A program made the position numbers and the translations under genes. A DNA stretch of 64,000 nt from Galaxea fascicularis (lineage: Eukaryota > Cnidaria > Anthozoa > Scleractinia > Euphylliidae). The notes below the pieces were generated by a model, which worked only from the letters and a program-made list of their open reading frames with translations, made no database searches and had not been told where the DNA came from. Positions 1 through 11,809 of the stretch are shown one piece after another (position 1 is the first letter of the stretch; each line of letters starts with the position of its first letter). The DNA is taken from assembly GCA_948470475.1 (NCBI GenBank), contig OX419342.1, positions 23,435,077 to 23,499,076 on the forward strand. Direction: 5' to 3'.

Positions 1-1199
1 CTAGGATTGGTTGGATGTCACGTTTTTCCACCGTCTTGAGAGGTATACTCCACGATGACTAATCTTTTGTGTTGTCAACTTCCACCGCTGAGGCCACACC
101 AAAAGCTTTGAGAACAGCATATTATACAAGGGCGTTCTAGTAAGAAACTCTTTTGGTTGGTATTTCACCCACATCCACCGAAGACATTTGCAGTTGCTAA
201 CCTTTAGAGGGACATGTTTTGAATTCCCCATATTTTACAATTCTTTTAATGATCATCAGTAAAAAATTAGCGCTTCCTTAACAAGTTACTGAAATAAGAG
301 TTAAACATTCTATGTCAGTATTGTACTCAGTTTACGTCTTATACTGAAATAAATATATATGCCGATATGCTTATAGAAGTCTTACAATTTTAATTTTCAC
401 TCTTCTCCAGATCTAAAAACTACGCTTTGTTTTTGCATAGCTAAAGCATGAAGAAACGCACATTTTTGAGATCCACTTGTTAAAAGTCCTAAATAAAACC
501 CTCAGTAAGCATTTTAGCCAATAGAGTAATTATGCTACATATGTGATGGATCATTGGTTACATCGAAGGAAAAAGGAGTTAGGAGCATACGCTCCTATTG
601 GTCACGTCTTTAGTTACGACTGGAGTGTCAGAATAAATCTCTCATGCTGAAGATCGCCCATTTCTTCAGTCAGCGACAACCGTGCTAAAGACGTTCTGAC
701 AAGCTTTGTTCTCGTCCAACTGAGCCGTTAAAGAGTTAACATACCCATCGTCCTTAAAGTTCCACAAAACACACGTTTATCACCGAGGTATAGATTTGAA
801 TAAATCCTAACCTTTTCATTTACCGCTAAACTGTTACCTTGTTTGTTGCACCATAAGGGGTGCGGCTTCATACATGCCGCTGGATAACAAACGATTTTAA
901 GCAACCCTTCAAAATGCTGTCTACCAATCAGCTTTTACCGTGCATTGTAACTCTTCGCATGATCCTACCTCGCCTAAGTTGCACGAAGCCCGATTAGAAC
1001 AGCTTCTGGATTGACTGTAACGAGGCTATGTCTACATTATGGTTTCTTAGTAAACACTTGATCAAATCAGTGGCTTAAATTTGTACAAGAATGAAAATTT
1101 AACCGGCGCTCATTTCGTTCCCTTTCGTTTCACTTTCAGACCCGCGAAACTCTTAACGTTTCTTTAGTAAACCACTCCTCCTCAACTAGCACCTGCATT
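1..1199. other. left flank, no recognised gene
   Basis: I see no convincing gene here. A 76-codon open frame on the minus strand runs off the window start (1-231), but I do not recognise its product. Around 985-1020 there is a stretch with CCCGATTAGAAC followed by TCTGGA and ACTGT. It matches the satellite segment after the conserved TGCATGACGCC, so a degraded, partly deleted satellite copy probably lies just outside the array. Confidence 0.45.
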
Positions 1200-2906
1200 T
1201 GTTGCATCCAACATTTAATTTAATTTGAGTTGATTTAGAGTTAATTTGATTTACAGTCTCCCCAATTAGTAGAGCACCCGTGCTCGCCTAGAAAGATTTG
1301 AGACTTAAATAGAGACAAAGTTTTTATTAAACGGCATTGATGAGAGTCACGCAACAGCTGCAAAATGGACCTCTAGATAGAAGCGACAATAATTCATAGC
1401 CTGTACCAATAACTGCCAGGTCAGAGCAAATCTGTTTCGCAGGGGTTTATGATTCACTACACAGCATAAAGGAAATAACAACTGTGTTCCTTTGCAAATT
1501 CCCCAGTCAACTTAAACTTTGTACGAAATCAAAAGCTGAACAAATAACAAATCTCCATCGCACGCGAAACTACGAACGATATAAAAAGCAGTGACAAGGA
1601 AGACATAAATCCATTATAACATGTTTTTGGAAATCTACGCGTGTTGATTTGTAAGTACATAGAATCTCACAATATTTGAGAAACCTAAAACTTGCAATAA
1701 ATCTTAGTGCTAATGCTCTGTAAGAAACTTAAATGTGGGCCTTGTTTGGCGGTTTTCTTTATTTTCAAGTTGTGTTTTAACCAAACGTGATCTAGGTAGG
1801 GTTACTTGTCAAGGACACAGCAACCAAAGCAGTTGAGGTACTTAACTGTAATAATTATACCTTACAGTTAGTACACGCTGTGACTGGTCAACTTTGCAAG
1901 CCGTATTGTACTTTACGGCCCGCTAAATTTGAAACTTTAGTTTCCTATGCACCGGATTACCCTAAGAGATATAATATATATTTTACTAACGTCGTTTTCT
2001 TGGCCCGTACTAAAAGTTACGGATCGTCATTTTTTTCCCGTGCAGTTGCCGTATAGCGCACGCGCTTCCCGCTTGGGTCATGAGTGAACGTATGCATCGC
2101 ATAACTCTTGGCACCACGCTGCATGACGCCACTTCCAAGAACCCCGATTAGAACTAATTCTGGACTAACTATGTTGTTACTGAACCTATATTATTACATC
2201 CTTGCAGTTTTAGCCTTAAACCTAAACCCGCCTGACACTTAACCTTTCTAGAGTGAACAACCTCAGCCAAATTAGAAGCTGCGTTTGGAAAAGCGCATCA
2301 ATAAACACAAGAAAAACGTACAAGTTAGAAAAACTGACTGAACCAGCTAAAGATTGACCCGGGAACTTTGTAAATAACAGCTTTCTAAGTAAAGGACGGC
2401 CGGCACTATTGGTTTATTGAAATAGAGCATGCAGCATAAACAACAATGCAGGTGACGAACTTACAACCACTGCAACTGTGACAGGTTGGCAAAAACACCA
2501 TCTGGGAGATTCTGAATTTTGTTGGAGTGTAAAGATCTGCAAGAACAATAACACATTTCAGATTTGTAAGAGACTCAGTATGTATGATAATTTTGAGATA
2601 TATACGCACACGTTATGCACTTTACTGGTAATTCAAACCGGACCTCTGCTTAGTCGCAAAAGTTTTTTATTTACCTAGCCAGTCCTTGAATGTTGCTTCT
2701 TTGAGGAGAAAACCGAACTTTTCAAAACGCTTTTAGGAACACGGAGAACAAGCCAATCATAAGCACGGAGATTTTATTGGCATTGACAAGAATTTCTGTT
2801 GGCTTTACTTCCCCACAGAGTCTTATTAGAACTTGCAAGGAACCAGACCACTCCTAAGTAATTCTGCAACTGTAATAAGGCAGTACCACTGATATCTTGC
2901 ATCCAT

Positions 2907-3027
2907 CATTTGATTTCATTTGAGTTGATTTAGAGTTAATTTGATTTACAGTCTCCCCAATTAATAGAGCACCTGTGCTCGGCTAGAAAGATTTGAGACT
3001 TAAATAGCGACAAAGTTTTTATTAAAC
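2907..3027. repeat. SINE-tail-like block inside each satellite unit (example copy)
   Basis: About 120 bp rich in TTGATTT/GTTGATTTAGAGTT, followed by CAGTCTCCCCAATTAATAGAGC, a short inverted repeat GAGCAC-CT-GTGCTC, and GAGACTTAAATAG. From memory, anthozoan tRNA-derived SINEs end in a similar order: T-rich ATTTGATTT, a TCCCCAATTA motif, a small GC hairpin, then ACTTAAATA. The SINE at 44704 in this window shares the ATTTGATTTCATTTG part. A diverged copy at 39925-39975 lacks this block. The SINE origin is inference. Confidence 0.55.
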
Positions 3028-6000
3028 GGCATTGATGAGAGGCACGCAACAGCTGCAAAATGGACCTCTCTATAGAAACGACAATAATTCATTGCCTGTA
3101 CCAATAACTGCTTGGTCGAAACAAATCTGTTTTGCAGGGGTTTATAATTCACTACACAGCATAAAGGAAATAACAACTGTGTTTCTTTGCAAATTCCCCA
3201 GTGAACTTAAACGTTGTAAGGAATCAAAGCTAAACAAACAAGAAATGTCCATCCAACGCGAAACTACGAACGATACAAAAAGCAGTTAGGAGGAAGATAT
3301 AAATCCATTATAACATGTTTTTGGAAATCTACGCGTGTTGATTTGTAAGTACATAGAATCTCACAATATTTGAGAAACCTAAAACTTGCAATAAATCTTA
3401 GTGCTAATGCTCTGTAAGAAACTTAAATGTGGGCCTTGTTTGGCGGTTTTCTTTATTTTCAAGTTGTGTTTTAACCAAACGTGATCTAGGTAGGGTTACT
3501 TGTCAAGGACACAGCAACCAAAGCAGTTGAGGTACTTAACTGTAATAATTATACCTTAAACTGAGTTAGTACGCGCTGTGACTGGTCAACTTTGCAAGCC
3601 GTATTGTACTTTACGGCCCACTAAATTTGAAACTTTAGTTTCCTATGATTACCCCAAGAGGAGAGAAGATTACCCTAAGAGATATAATATATATTTTACT
3701 AACGTCGTTTTCTTGGCCCGTACTAAAAGTTACGGATCGTCCTTTTTTTCCCGTACAGTTGCTTTATGGCGCGCGCGCTTCCCGCTTGGGTCATGAGTGA
3801 ACGTATGCATCGCATAACTCTTGGCACCACGCTGCATGACGCCACTTCCAAGAACCCCGATTAGAACTAATTCTGGACTAACTCTGTTGTTACTGAACCT
3901 ATATTATTACATCCTTGCAGTTTTAGCCTTAAACCTAAACCCGCCTGACACTTAACCTTTCGAGAGTGAACAACCTCAGCCAAATTAGAAGCCGCGTTCG
4001 GAAAAGCGCATCAATAAACACAAGAAAAACGTACAAGTTAGAAAAACTGACTGAACCAGCTAAAGATTGACCCGGGAACTTTGTAAATAACAGCTTTCTA
4101 AGTAAAGGACGGCCGGCACTATTGGTTTATTGAAATAGAGCATGCAGCATAAACAACAATGCAGGTGACGAACTTACAACCACTGCAGCTGTGACAGGTT
4201 GGCAAAAACACCATCTGGGAGATTCTGAATTTTGTTGGAGTATAAAGTTCTGCAAGAAAATTAGCACATTTCAGATTTGTAACAGAGTCAGTATGTTTGA
4301 TAATTTTGAGATGTATACGCACACGTTATGCACTTTACTGGTAATTCAAACCGGACCTCTGCTTAGTCGCAAAAGTTTTTTATTTACCTAGCCAGTCCTT
4401 GAATGTTGCTTCTTTGAGAAGAAAACCGAACTTTTCAAAACGCTTTTAGGAACACGGAGAACAAGCCAATCATAAGCACGGAGATTTTATTGGCATTGAC
4501 AAGAATTTCTGTTGGCTTTACTTCCCCACAGAGTCTTATTAGAACTTGCAAGGAACCAGCCCACTCCTAAGTAATTCTGCAACTGTAATAAGGCAGTACC
4601 ACTGATATCTTGCATCCATCATTTGATTTCATTTGAGTTGATTTAGAGTTAATTTGATTTACAGTCTCCCCAATTAATAGAGCACCTGTGCTCGGCTAGA
4701 AAGATTTGAGACTTAAATAGCGACAAAGTTTTTATTAAACGGCATTGATGAGAGGCACGCAACAGCTGCAAAATGGACCTCTCTATAGAAACGACAATAA
4801 TTCATTGCCTGTACCAATAACTGCTTGGTCGAAACAAATCTGTTTTGCAGGAATTTATAATTCACTACACAGCATAAAGGAAATAACAACTGTGTTTCTT
4901 TGCAAATTCCCCAGTGAACTTAAACGTTGTAAGGAATCAAAGCTAAACAAACAAGAAATGTCCATCCAACGCGAAACTACGAACGATACAAAAAGCAGTT
5001 AGGAGGAAGACATAAATCCATTATAACATGTTTTTGGAAATCTACGCGTGTTGATTTGTAAGTACATAGAATCTCACAATATTTGAGAAACCTAAAACTT
5101 GCAATAAATCTTAGTGCTAATGCTATGTAAGAAACTTAAATGTGGGCCTTGCTTGGCGGTTTTCTTTATTTTCAAGTTGTGCTTTAACCAAACGTGATCT
5201 AGGTAGGGTTACTTGTCAAGGACACAGCAACCAAAGCAGTTGAGGTACTTAACTGTAATAATTATACCTTACACTGAGTTAGTACGCGCTGTGACTGGTC
5301 AACTTTGCAAGCCGTATTCTACTTTACGGCCCGCTAAATTTGAAACTTTAGTTTCCTATGATTACCCCAAGAGGAGAGAGGATTACCCTAAGAGATATAA
5401 TATATATTTTACTAACGTCGTTTTCTTGGCCCGTACTAAAAGTTACGGATCGTCCTTTTTTTCCCGTACAGTTGCTTTATGGCGCGCGCGCTTCCCGCTT
5501 GGGTCATGAGTGAACGCATGCATCGCATAACTCTTGGCACCACGCTGCATGACGCCACTTCCAAGAACCCCGATTAGAACTAATTCTGGACTAACTGTGT
5601 TGTTACTGAACCTATATTATTACATCCTTGCAGTTTTAGCCTTAAACCTAAACCCGCCTGACACTTAACCTTTCGAGAGTGAACAACCTCAGCCAAATTA
5701 GAAGCCGCGTTTGGAAAAGCGCATCAATAAACACAAGAAAAACGTACAACTTAGAAAAACTGACTGAACCAGCTAAAGATTGACCCGGGAACTTTGTAAA
5801 TAACAGCTTTCTAAGTAAAGGACGGCCGGCACTATTGGTTTATTGAAATAGAGCATGCAGCATAAACAACAATGCAGGTGACGAACTTACAACGACTGCA
5901 GCTGTGACAGGTTGGCAAAAACACCATCTGGGAGATTCTGAATTTTGTTGGAGTATAAATACCTGCAAGAATATTAGCACATTTCAGATTTGTAACAGAG

Positions 6001-7122
6001 TCAGCATGTTTGATAATTTTGAGATGTATACGCACACGTTATGCACTTTACTGGTAATTCAAACCGGACCTCTGCTTAGTCGCAAAAGTTTTTTATTTAC
6101 CTAGCCAGTCCTTGAATGTTGCTTCTTTGAGAAGAAAACCGAACTTTTCAAAACGCTTTTAGGAACACGGAGAACAAGCCAATCATAAGCACGGAGATTT
6201 TATTGGCATTGACAAGAATTTCTGTTGGCTTTACTTCCCCACAGAGTCTTATTAGAACTTGCAAGGAACCAGCCCACTCCTAAGTAATTCTGCAACTGTA
6301 ATAAGGCAGTACCACTGATATCTTGCATCCATCATTTGATTTCATTTGAGTTGATTTAGAGTTAATTTGATTTACAGTCTCCCCAATTAATAGAGCACCT
6401 GTGCTCGGCTAGAAAGATTTGAGACTTAAATAGCGACAAAGTTTTTATTAAACGGCATTGATGAGAGGCACGCAACAGCTGCAAAATGGACCTCTCTATA
6501 GAAACGACAATAATTCATTGTCTGTACCAATAACTGCTTGGTCGAAACAAATCTGTTTTGCAGGGGTTTATAATTCACTACACAGCATAAAGGAAATAAC
6601 AACTGTGTTTCTTTGCAAATTCCCCAGTGAACTTAAACGTTGTAAGGAATCAAAGCTAAACAAACAAGAAATGTCCATCCAACGCGAAACTACGAACGAT
6701 ACAAAAAGCAGTTAGGAGGAAGACATAAATCCATTATAACATGTTTTTGGAAATCTACGCGTGTTGATTTGTAAGTACATAGAATCTCACAATATTTGAG
6801 AAACCTAAAACTTGCAATAAATCTTAGTGCTAATGCTCTGTAAGAAACTTAAATGTGGGCCTTGTTTGGCGGTTTTCTTTATTTTCAAGTTGTGTTTTAA
6901 CCAAACGTGATCTAGGTAGGGTTACTTGTCAAGGACACAGCAACCAAAGCAGTTGAGGTACTTAACTGTAATAATTATACCTTACACTGAGTTAGTACGC
7001 GCTGTGAGTGGTCAACTTTGCAAGCCGTATTCTACTTTACGGCCCGCTAAATTTGAAACTTTAGTTTCCTATGTTTACCCCAAGAGGAGAGAGGATTACC
7101 CTAAGAGATATAATATATATTT

Positions 7123-7127
7123 TACTA
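7123..7127. repeat. target-site duplication, left copy (TACTA)
   Basis: TACTA directly precedes the left LTR. The uninterrupted satellite reads TTTTACTAACG at this point, so these five bases were duplicated on insertion. Confidence 0.9.
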
Positions 7128-7768
7128 TGTTACGAGTTCGTTTGTGTTGTGACGAGTGAGAAGTGGGTTGTTTGTAGACTAAACAGAACGGAGGGTTGTC
7201 GGAACAGCAACAAGGTTATTTATTCCAAACAAATGTAGTAAACTCCACACAAGGCTTCACAATAAGCTCACTCTAAGCTTGTAAAATTATACTCGACCTC
7301 CGTCAAACTTCGATACTCACGGCCTCTGCCAAATGTACACGACCTCTGTCACACTTCAATAAACACGGCCTCCGCCAACTGTATAAACGACCTCTGTCAC
7401 TCTTCAATAAACACGGCCTCCGCCAACGCTCTAAGCTCTGAGCTCTTCTCTCTAAGACTCTCAGACTTACTTCTTTACTTTTAAACTCTAAGACACTCTT
7501 CTTCTCTTCACTTTCTTCAACAAACACTCTGCTTAGAAAAACTCTAAAGCTACACCGATTGGCTTATATACTTTACCACAAAAGATTCTAGAACTTTCCG
7601 GCTCGACTAAATAAAGAAACATTACAATGAAAGACTATTTACAGCTACACACGCAAACGGCTTAAAATAGAATTGCTGAATCACGATGATAAAACACTAA
7701 TTAAATATGCAGAAGTTTCTAGACACTTCCAGACAGTAACGCGAGTCACGCAATAATTTTTCGTAACA
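7128..7768 (-). repeat. 3' LTR of the gypsy element
   Basis: 641 bp, TG...CA ends. It contains imperfect internal repeats of about 40 bp built from CGGCCTCCGCCAAC and CGACCTCTGTCAC with CTTCAATAAACA between them. On the coding (minus) strand it holds TATATAAGCCAATCGG and an AATAAA signal (about 7214-7222) that could serve as TATA box and polyadenylation signal. Confidence 0.93.
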
Positions 7769-7785
7769 TAACCCCCTCTCGAGAA
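7769..7785 (-). promoter_or_regulatory. polypurine tract
   Basis: On the minus strand CTCGAGAGGGGGTTA ends directly at the LTR start. Its position and purine run fit the plus-strand priming site of LTR retrotransposons. Confidence 0.75.
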
Positions 7786-7857
7786 GAAATTTCCTAAATT
7801 TCTACTAACAACGAAAAATTACTTAAGTAGCACCAAGAGAAAGTAGTCCAATGTCTC

Positions 7858-8512
7858 TTAAGTTATTCCAGCATCTGACAAGTGTGTAAACAACTCTGCT
7901 CTTTGCTCATCAGTTAGGGTATCTCCAGTGGCCACATCTTTGATTGACTCTTTAGCGACATATCCACCAATCTCCAGAAAATCAACATCGTCTACAGGAT
8001 CCACTGCTTCTAATTCACTTTTAACGTCGTCGTCCTTACGATTAGTAATGTTCTCCTCAACAGCCACTGCTCCTACGGGTGCTGGATTCTCTCGCTCAAA
8101 ATACTTCTTCAGTAAATTGGCATGATAAACTCTCTCCTTTCCTTTAACACGCACTTTATAATCGTTGAGACCCACTACAGCACTAACCTCGAATGGACCT
8201 TTCCATTGCATTAGAAGCTTGTTATGGTCAGTCGGCAGCAGCACTAACACTTTATCTCCTGGTTCAAACTTCCTGACTTTAGTCTTGCGGTCGTAGTAAT
8301 GCTTGCCTTTAACTTGGGCTTTCTGAAGCTCGGTGTGCGCAAGCCTGAGGGTATCTTCTAACTTCTCGCGTAGCTCAAACACATACTGGTAGCTATTCTT
8401 CACTTCAGGTTCCTCTAGCTCTTTCGTCCACAGCTCTTTAAGGATAAACATCGGCCCTCTGACGGCTCGTCCATACAGCAACTCAAACGGTGAAAAACCA
8501 GTAGACTCTTGG

Positions 8513-8544
<32 letters not shown>

Positions 8545-10998
8545 AATATAACGGTGCCACTGTCTCGGCTGCTCGCTACACAATCTCTTCAGCATACTCT
8601 TCATAGTTCCATTGAACTTTTCCGTGAGGCCATTACACATAGGGTGATAAGGAGTTGTAGTGAGCTGTTTAATACTCAACAGCCGCGTCACTTCTTTCAT
8701 GCACTCCGATACAAATTGCGTACCGAGGTCACTCAAAATCTCTTCAGGCACTCCCAAACGACTAAAGATATCTACTAATGCTTCTGCGACAGTTTCCGTG
8801 TCAATGTTCTTGAGCGGGACAGCCTCAGGATAACGGGTTGCAAAGTCGACCAAGGTCAATATATATCTGTGACCGCTCTCACTCGGGGGACTAATAGGAC
8901 CAACCAGATCGATTGCTACTCTCTTAAATGGCTTGTCAATTAATGGCATCTTCTCCAGGGGAACCTTCGGTACGGAACCCTTGTTAACTGTCTTCTGGCA
9001 TACATCACAGGACTTGCAATAACGAGTGACATCCCCTTGAATACCTGGCCAATAGAATGCACTTTGAATTTTATCTGCCGTTTTCTTTATTCCCATATGA
9101 CCTCCCATGATCGATCCGTGCGCTATTTCCATTATTCGGTTTCTCAACTGCACAGGAACCATAACTTGCTTCAGGGGTTTTCCACCATTCACATAAGGGT
9201 GCTTGTAAACGCGGTAAAGAACTCCACCTTTTACTTCAAATGACTTCTCGGTCTGGCCTCTCACAACTACATCATTTTGCTCCCAATATTTCTGTAAGCT
9301 CTCGTCATCACGCTGCATTTGTTTAAGCTTTTCTCTATCAACGACAGGGCTTTCTTTGGCAGCCGGTACCTTTAGCGGGATGTGTTCTCCGGCCTTCTTT
9401 GCTTGACTTCTCGTGGTTACTGCACACGCCTCTTGCACATGATCTTGCCAACTTGGATCTGGGTCGTCAGCAGCCCTCGCGCCCGGTACATTACCAACAA
9501 TTAAATCGTAAACTGCATCAGGTAGACATTGCGCTTCCACTTGGCCCTTGAGATAGGGTGTGTCAACTTCAATCTTCGCAATAGGCACTTTTCTTGCTGT
9601 GTTGTCAATGAGCAGCATAACGTTAAAGTCGCCAGTGTACTGATCCTCGGACACAAGATCCTTCTTTACAACTATTCCACTACAACCAGTGTCTCTCAGG
9701 ACATCAACAGATTTCTCTCCAACTCTTCCTTTCACGGCGGGCATTTTACTTGTTACTCCAGACAACGGTTCAACACAGGCACTACTCAGCAACGGAATCT
9801 TCTTACCACAAGCCAACACAAGCTTATCATCTTGGATACAGGACTTAACTTCTTCTGCTGAAGGTTTAACTTCTGGTGGCTGAACTAAACAACTAGCACT
9901 CACTTGACCACGTTGCACAGGAATACCATCCCTACTTTGTCCTCCTAGCCTTCTTCCACTTGAACGACAATTTCTAGCTTCATGTCCCTGCTTGCCACAC
10001 AGAAAACATCTTTTTGTCACGGTTGGGCAGTTGATAGCTCTATGACCGCGAGCGTTACACTTAAAGCACTGGAGGGGTGTTGTATTAAACTGTGTGTTCT
10101 TGGGTTCGTCCCTCTCAGACTGTACTGCCGGCTTCCTGCTCACTGGGCTAAATAAATGCTTGCCATGAGCCTCTAAGTACTGGTCAGCGATTTTTGCAAT
10201 CTTCGCCAGGGTTTCAGGTGCCCGTTCTCGTAGGTGAATGGCCAGATCTTTGGGACAGGAATCAATAAACTGTTCTTTCACAATTAAGTCTTTTAAGCCC
10301 TCAAAGGTTTGCTCAGTATCTGAAAGCTCTAGCCATCGTAACAAGTATCTGTCCAGTCGCACAATAAACTGCTCCGGACTTTCATCAACTTCCGGTTTGG
10401 ATGCTCTAAATTTTCGACGATAGCCGTCTTCAGTAAGATCATATCTCTTCATTAACGCAATCTTCACTCTATCATAATCCTTAGCTGCGTCCTCCGATAG
10501 ACGTGAATACACTTCTAGTGCCCGACCGGATAACAGAGCACTGAGCTTCGATGCCCATCCTTCTTTTTTCCACTTAGCTGTCTCAGCAAATCTCTCGAAC
10601 CTCTGTAAATACGCGTCTAAATCATCTTTACCATCCACAAACGAGGGGAGTTTAGGTGCCTTAGCTCGATCCTCTCTGTCACCTCTTTCTGCAATGCGAC
10701 CATCACCATTCATTGCTGCTATTCTAGCAAGTTCTAACTCATGTTCTCTCTTGGCAACCTCAGCAGCCTCCCTCTGTCTCATGATGTCAGCTTCCTGTTG
10801 TAATTTCCTAATTTCTCTTTCTTGACGTCTCGCTTCCCTTTCTTCATCCTGTTGTCTGCGTCTCTCTTCTTTGTCTTGTTCTTCGCGTCTCTGTCTTTCC
10901 TGTTTTTCTTCTTCAAGCTTTTGCTGTTCACGCACAAATTCGAGAAGCTTTTCTCCTTCCAGTCCAAACTTTTCTCCAAGTTCAATAAATTTCTCCAT
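7858..10998 (-). CDS. gag-protease-integrase polyprotein (1046 aa), Gmr1-like
   Basis: One uninterrupted frame. Residues about 1-105 are a charged coiled coil rich in E, R and Q. Residues about 190-280 look like the SCAN-like capsid domain known from Gmr1-type gag (WLELSDTEQTFEGLKDLIV, then ERAPETL). Two zinc knuckles follow near 311-343 (CFKCNARGHRAINC and CFLCGKQGHEARNC). A retropepsin motif DTGCSG lies near 435. The integrase follows directly, with an HHCC zinc domain (about 630-668), DDE core residues in AIDLVGP (about 697), LSDLGTQF (about 754) and GLTEKFN (about 792), and a GPF module WKGPFEV (about 933). In most Ty3/gypsy elements RT and RNase H precede integrase. In Gmr1-type elements integrase comes first and RT follows. 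Here the frame stops at ELFTHLSDAGIT, close to where RT would begin, so RT-RNase H appears deleted. The start is the first Met, 146 bp from the primer site. The gene is otherwise undamaged. Confidence 0.9.
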
Positions 10999-11144
10999 CT
11001 CACAGCGTTAAAATTCCAATAATCTTCCACTCGTATCACTTGCTTTCACAGCACAGCTACTTCCTTCCAAGTTGTGATCCTTTCCTGGTTAACGGTAGAC
11101 AACAAACAGTTCCTTGAATTCCACTCTTTAACTCACTCAGCTCA

Positions 11145-11162
11145 CTCCCGGACAGGCCCCCA
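11145..11162 (-). promoter_or_regulatory. primer-binding site, tRNA-Pro-like
   Basis: One base after the 5' LTR end, the minus strand reads TGGGGGCCTGTCCGGGAG. This resembles the classic tRNA-Pro primer site (TGGGGGCTCGTCCGGGAT) at 15 of 18 positions. The primer identity is inference. Confidence 0.7.
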
Positions 11163-11163
11163 A

Positions 11164-11804
11164 TGTTACGAGTTCGTTTGTGTTGTGACGAGTGAGAAGT
11201 GGGTTGTTTGTAGACTAAACAGAACGCAGGGTTGTCGGAACAGCAACAAGGTTATTTATTCCAAACAAATGTAGTAAACTCCACACAAGGCTTCACAATA
11301 AGCTCACTCAAGGCTTGTAAAATTATACTCGACCTCCGTCAAACTTCGATACTCACGGCCTCTGCCAAATGTACACGACCTCTGTCACACTTCAATAAAC
11401 ACGGCCTCCGCCAACTGTATAAACGACCTCTGTCACTCTTCAATAAACACGGCCTCCGCCAACGCTCTAAGCTCTGAGCTCTTCTCTCTAAGACTCTCAG
11501 ACTTACTTCTTTACTTTTAAACTCTAAGACACTCTTCTTCTCTTCACTTTCTTCAACAAACACTCTGCTTAGAAAAACTCTAAAGCTACACCGATTGGCT
11601 TATATACTTTACCACAAAAGATTCTAGAACTTTCCGGCTCGACTAAATAAAGAAACATTACAATGAAAGACTATTTACAGCTACACACGCAAACGGCTTA
11701 AAATAGAATTGCTGAATCACGATGATAAAACACTAATTAAATATGCAGAAGTTTCTAGACACTTCCAGACAGTAACGCGAGTCACGCAATAATTTTTCGT
11801 AACA
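11164..11804 (-). repeat. 5' LTR of the gypsy element
   Basis: 641 bp, nearly identical to the 7128-7768 copy. A TATATAAG box at 11599-11606 on the minus strand lies about 200 bp into the LTR, a plausible promoter. An AATAAA lies near its 3' side (about 11250-11258). Confidence 0.93.
11599..11606 (-). promoter_or_regulatory. candidate TATA box of the gypsy 5' LTR
   Basis: The minus strand reads AAAGTATATAAGCCAATCGG. TATATAAG is well placed inside the LTR to start transcription of the element. Prediction from sequence only. Confidence 0.4.
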
Positions 11805-11809
11805 TACTA
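11805..11809. repeat. target-site duplication, right copy (TACTA)
   Basis: TACTA follows the right LTR and continues into the satellite as ACGTCGTTTTCTTGG, the normal unit sequence. Confidence 0.9.

Larger units (their letters stand above)
7128..11804 (-). mobile_element. Gmr1-like Ty3/gypsy LTR retrotransposon lacking RT and RNase H
   Basis: A 4677-bp element bounded by two 641-bp LTRs (TGTTACG...CGTAACA) and a perfect 5-bp target duplication TACTA. It sits inside one satellite unit. The coding strand is minus, so 11164-11804 is the 5' LTR. I count three differences between the LTRs (around 7193 and 7274-7277 versus their partners), roughly 0.5%, so the insertion is young. The internal region has a primer-binding site next to the 5' LTR, one long ORF (gag-protease-integrase) and a purine tract next to the 3' LTR. 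No reverse transcriptase or RNase H is present: only about 90 bp separate the ORF stop from the 3' LTR. It should therefore need enzymes from a related full element. Confidence 0.92.

Noticed and set aside
3032..3289. Recurring 85-codon, 66-codon and 67-98-codon open frames in the satellite units as possible genes
   Set aside because: They recur because the DNA recurs. The 85-codon frame has a stop in the 1694-bp triplet, the 67-98-codon frame changes length and ending with indels in a T run, and no protein domain is visible.
4741..5010. Hammerhead ribozyme suggested by TTGATGAG and CGAAAC in the unit
   Set aside because: The two boxes are over 200 bases apart, CTGATGA is not matched, and the stems do not form. 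No hammerhead core was seen elsewhere either.
7303..7527. 74-codon minus-strand frame found in both LTR copies of the gypsy element (also 11339-11563)
   Set aside because: It lies wholly in the LTR over internal repeats and is duplicated only because the LTR is.
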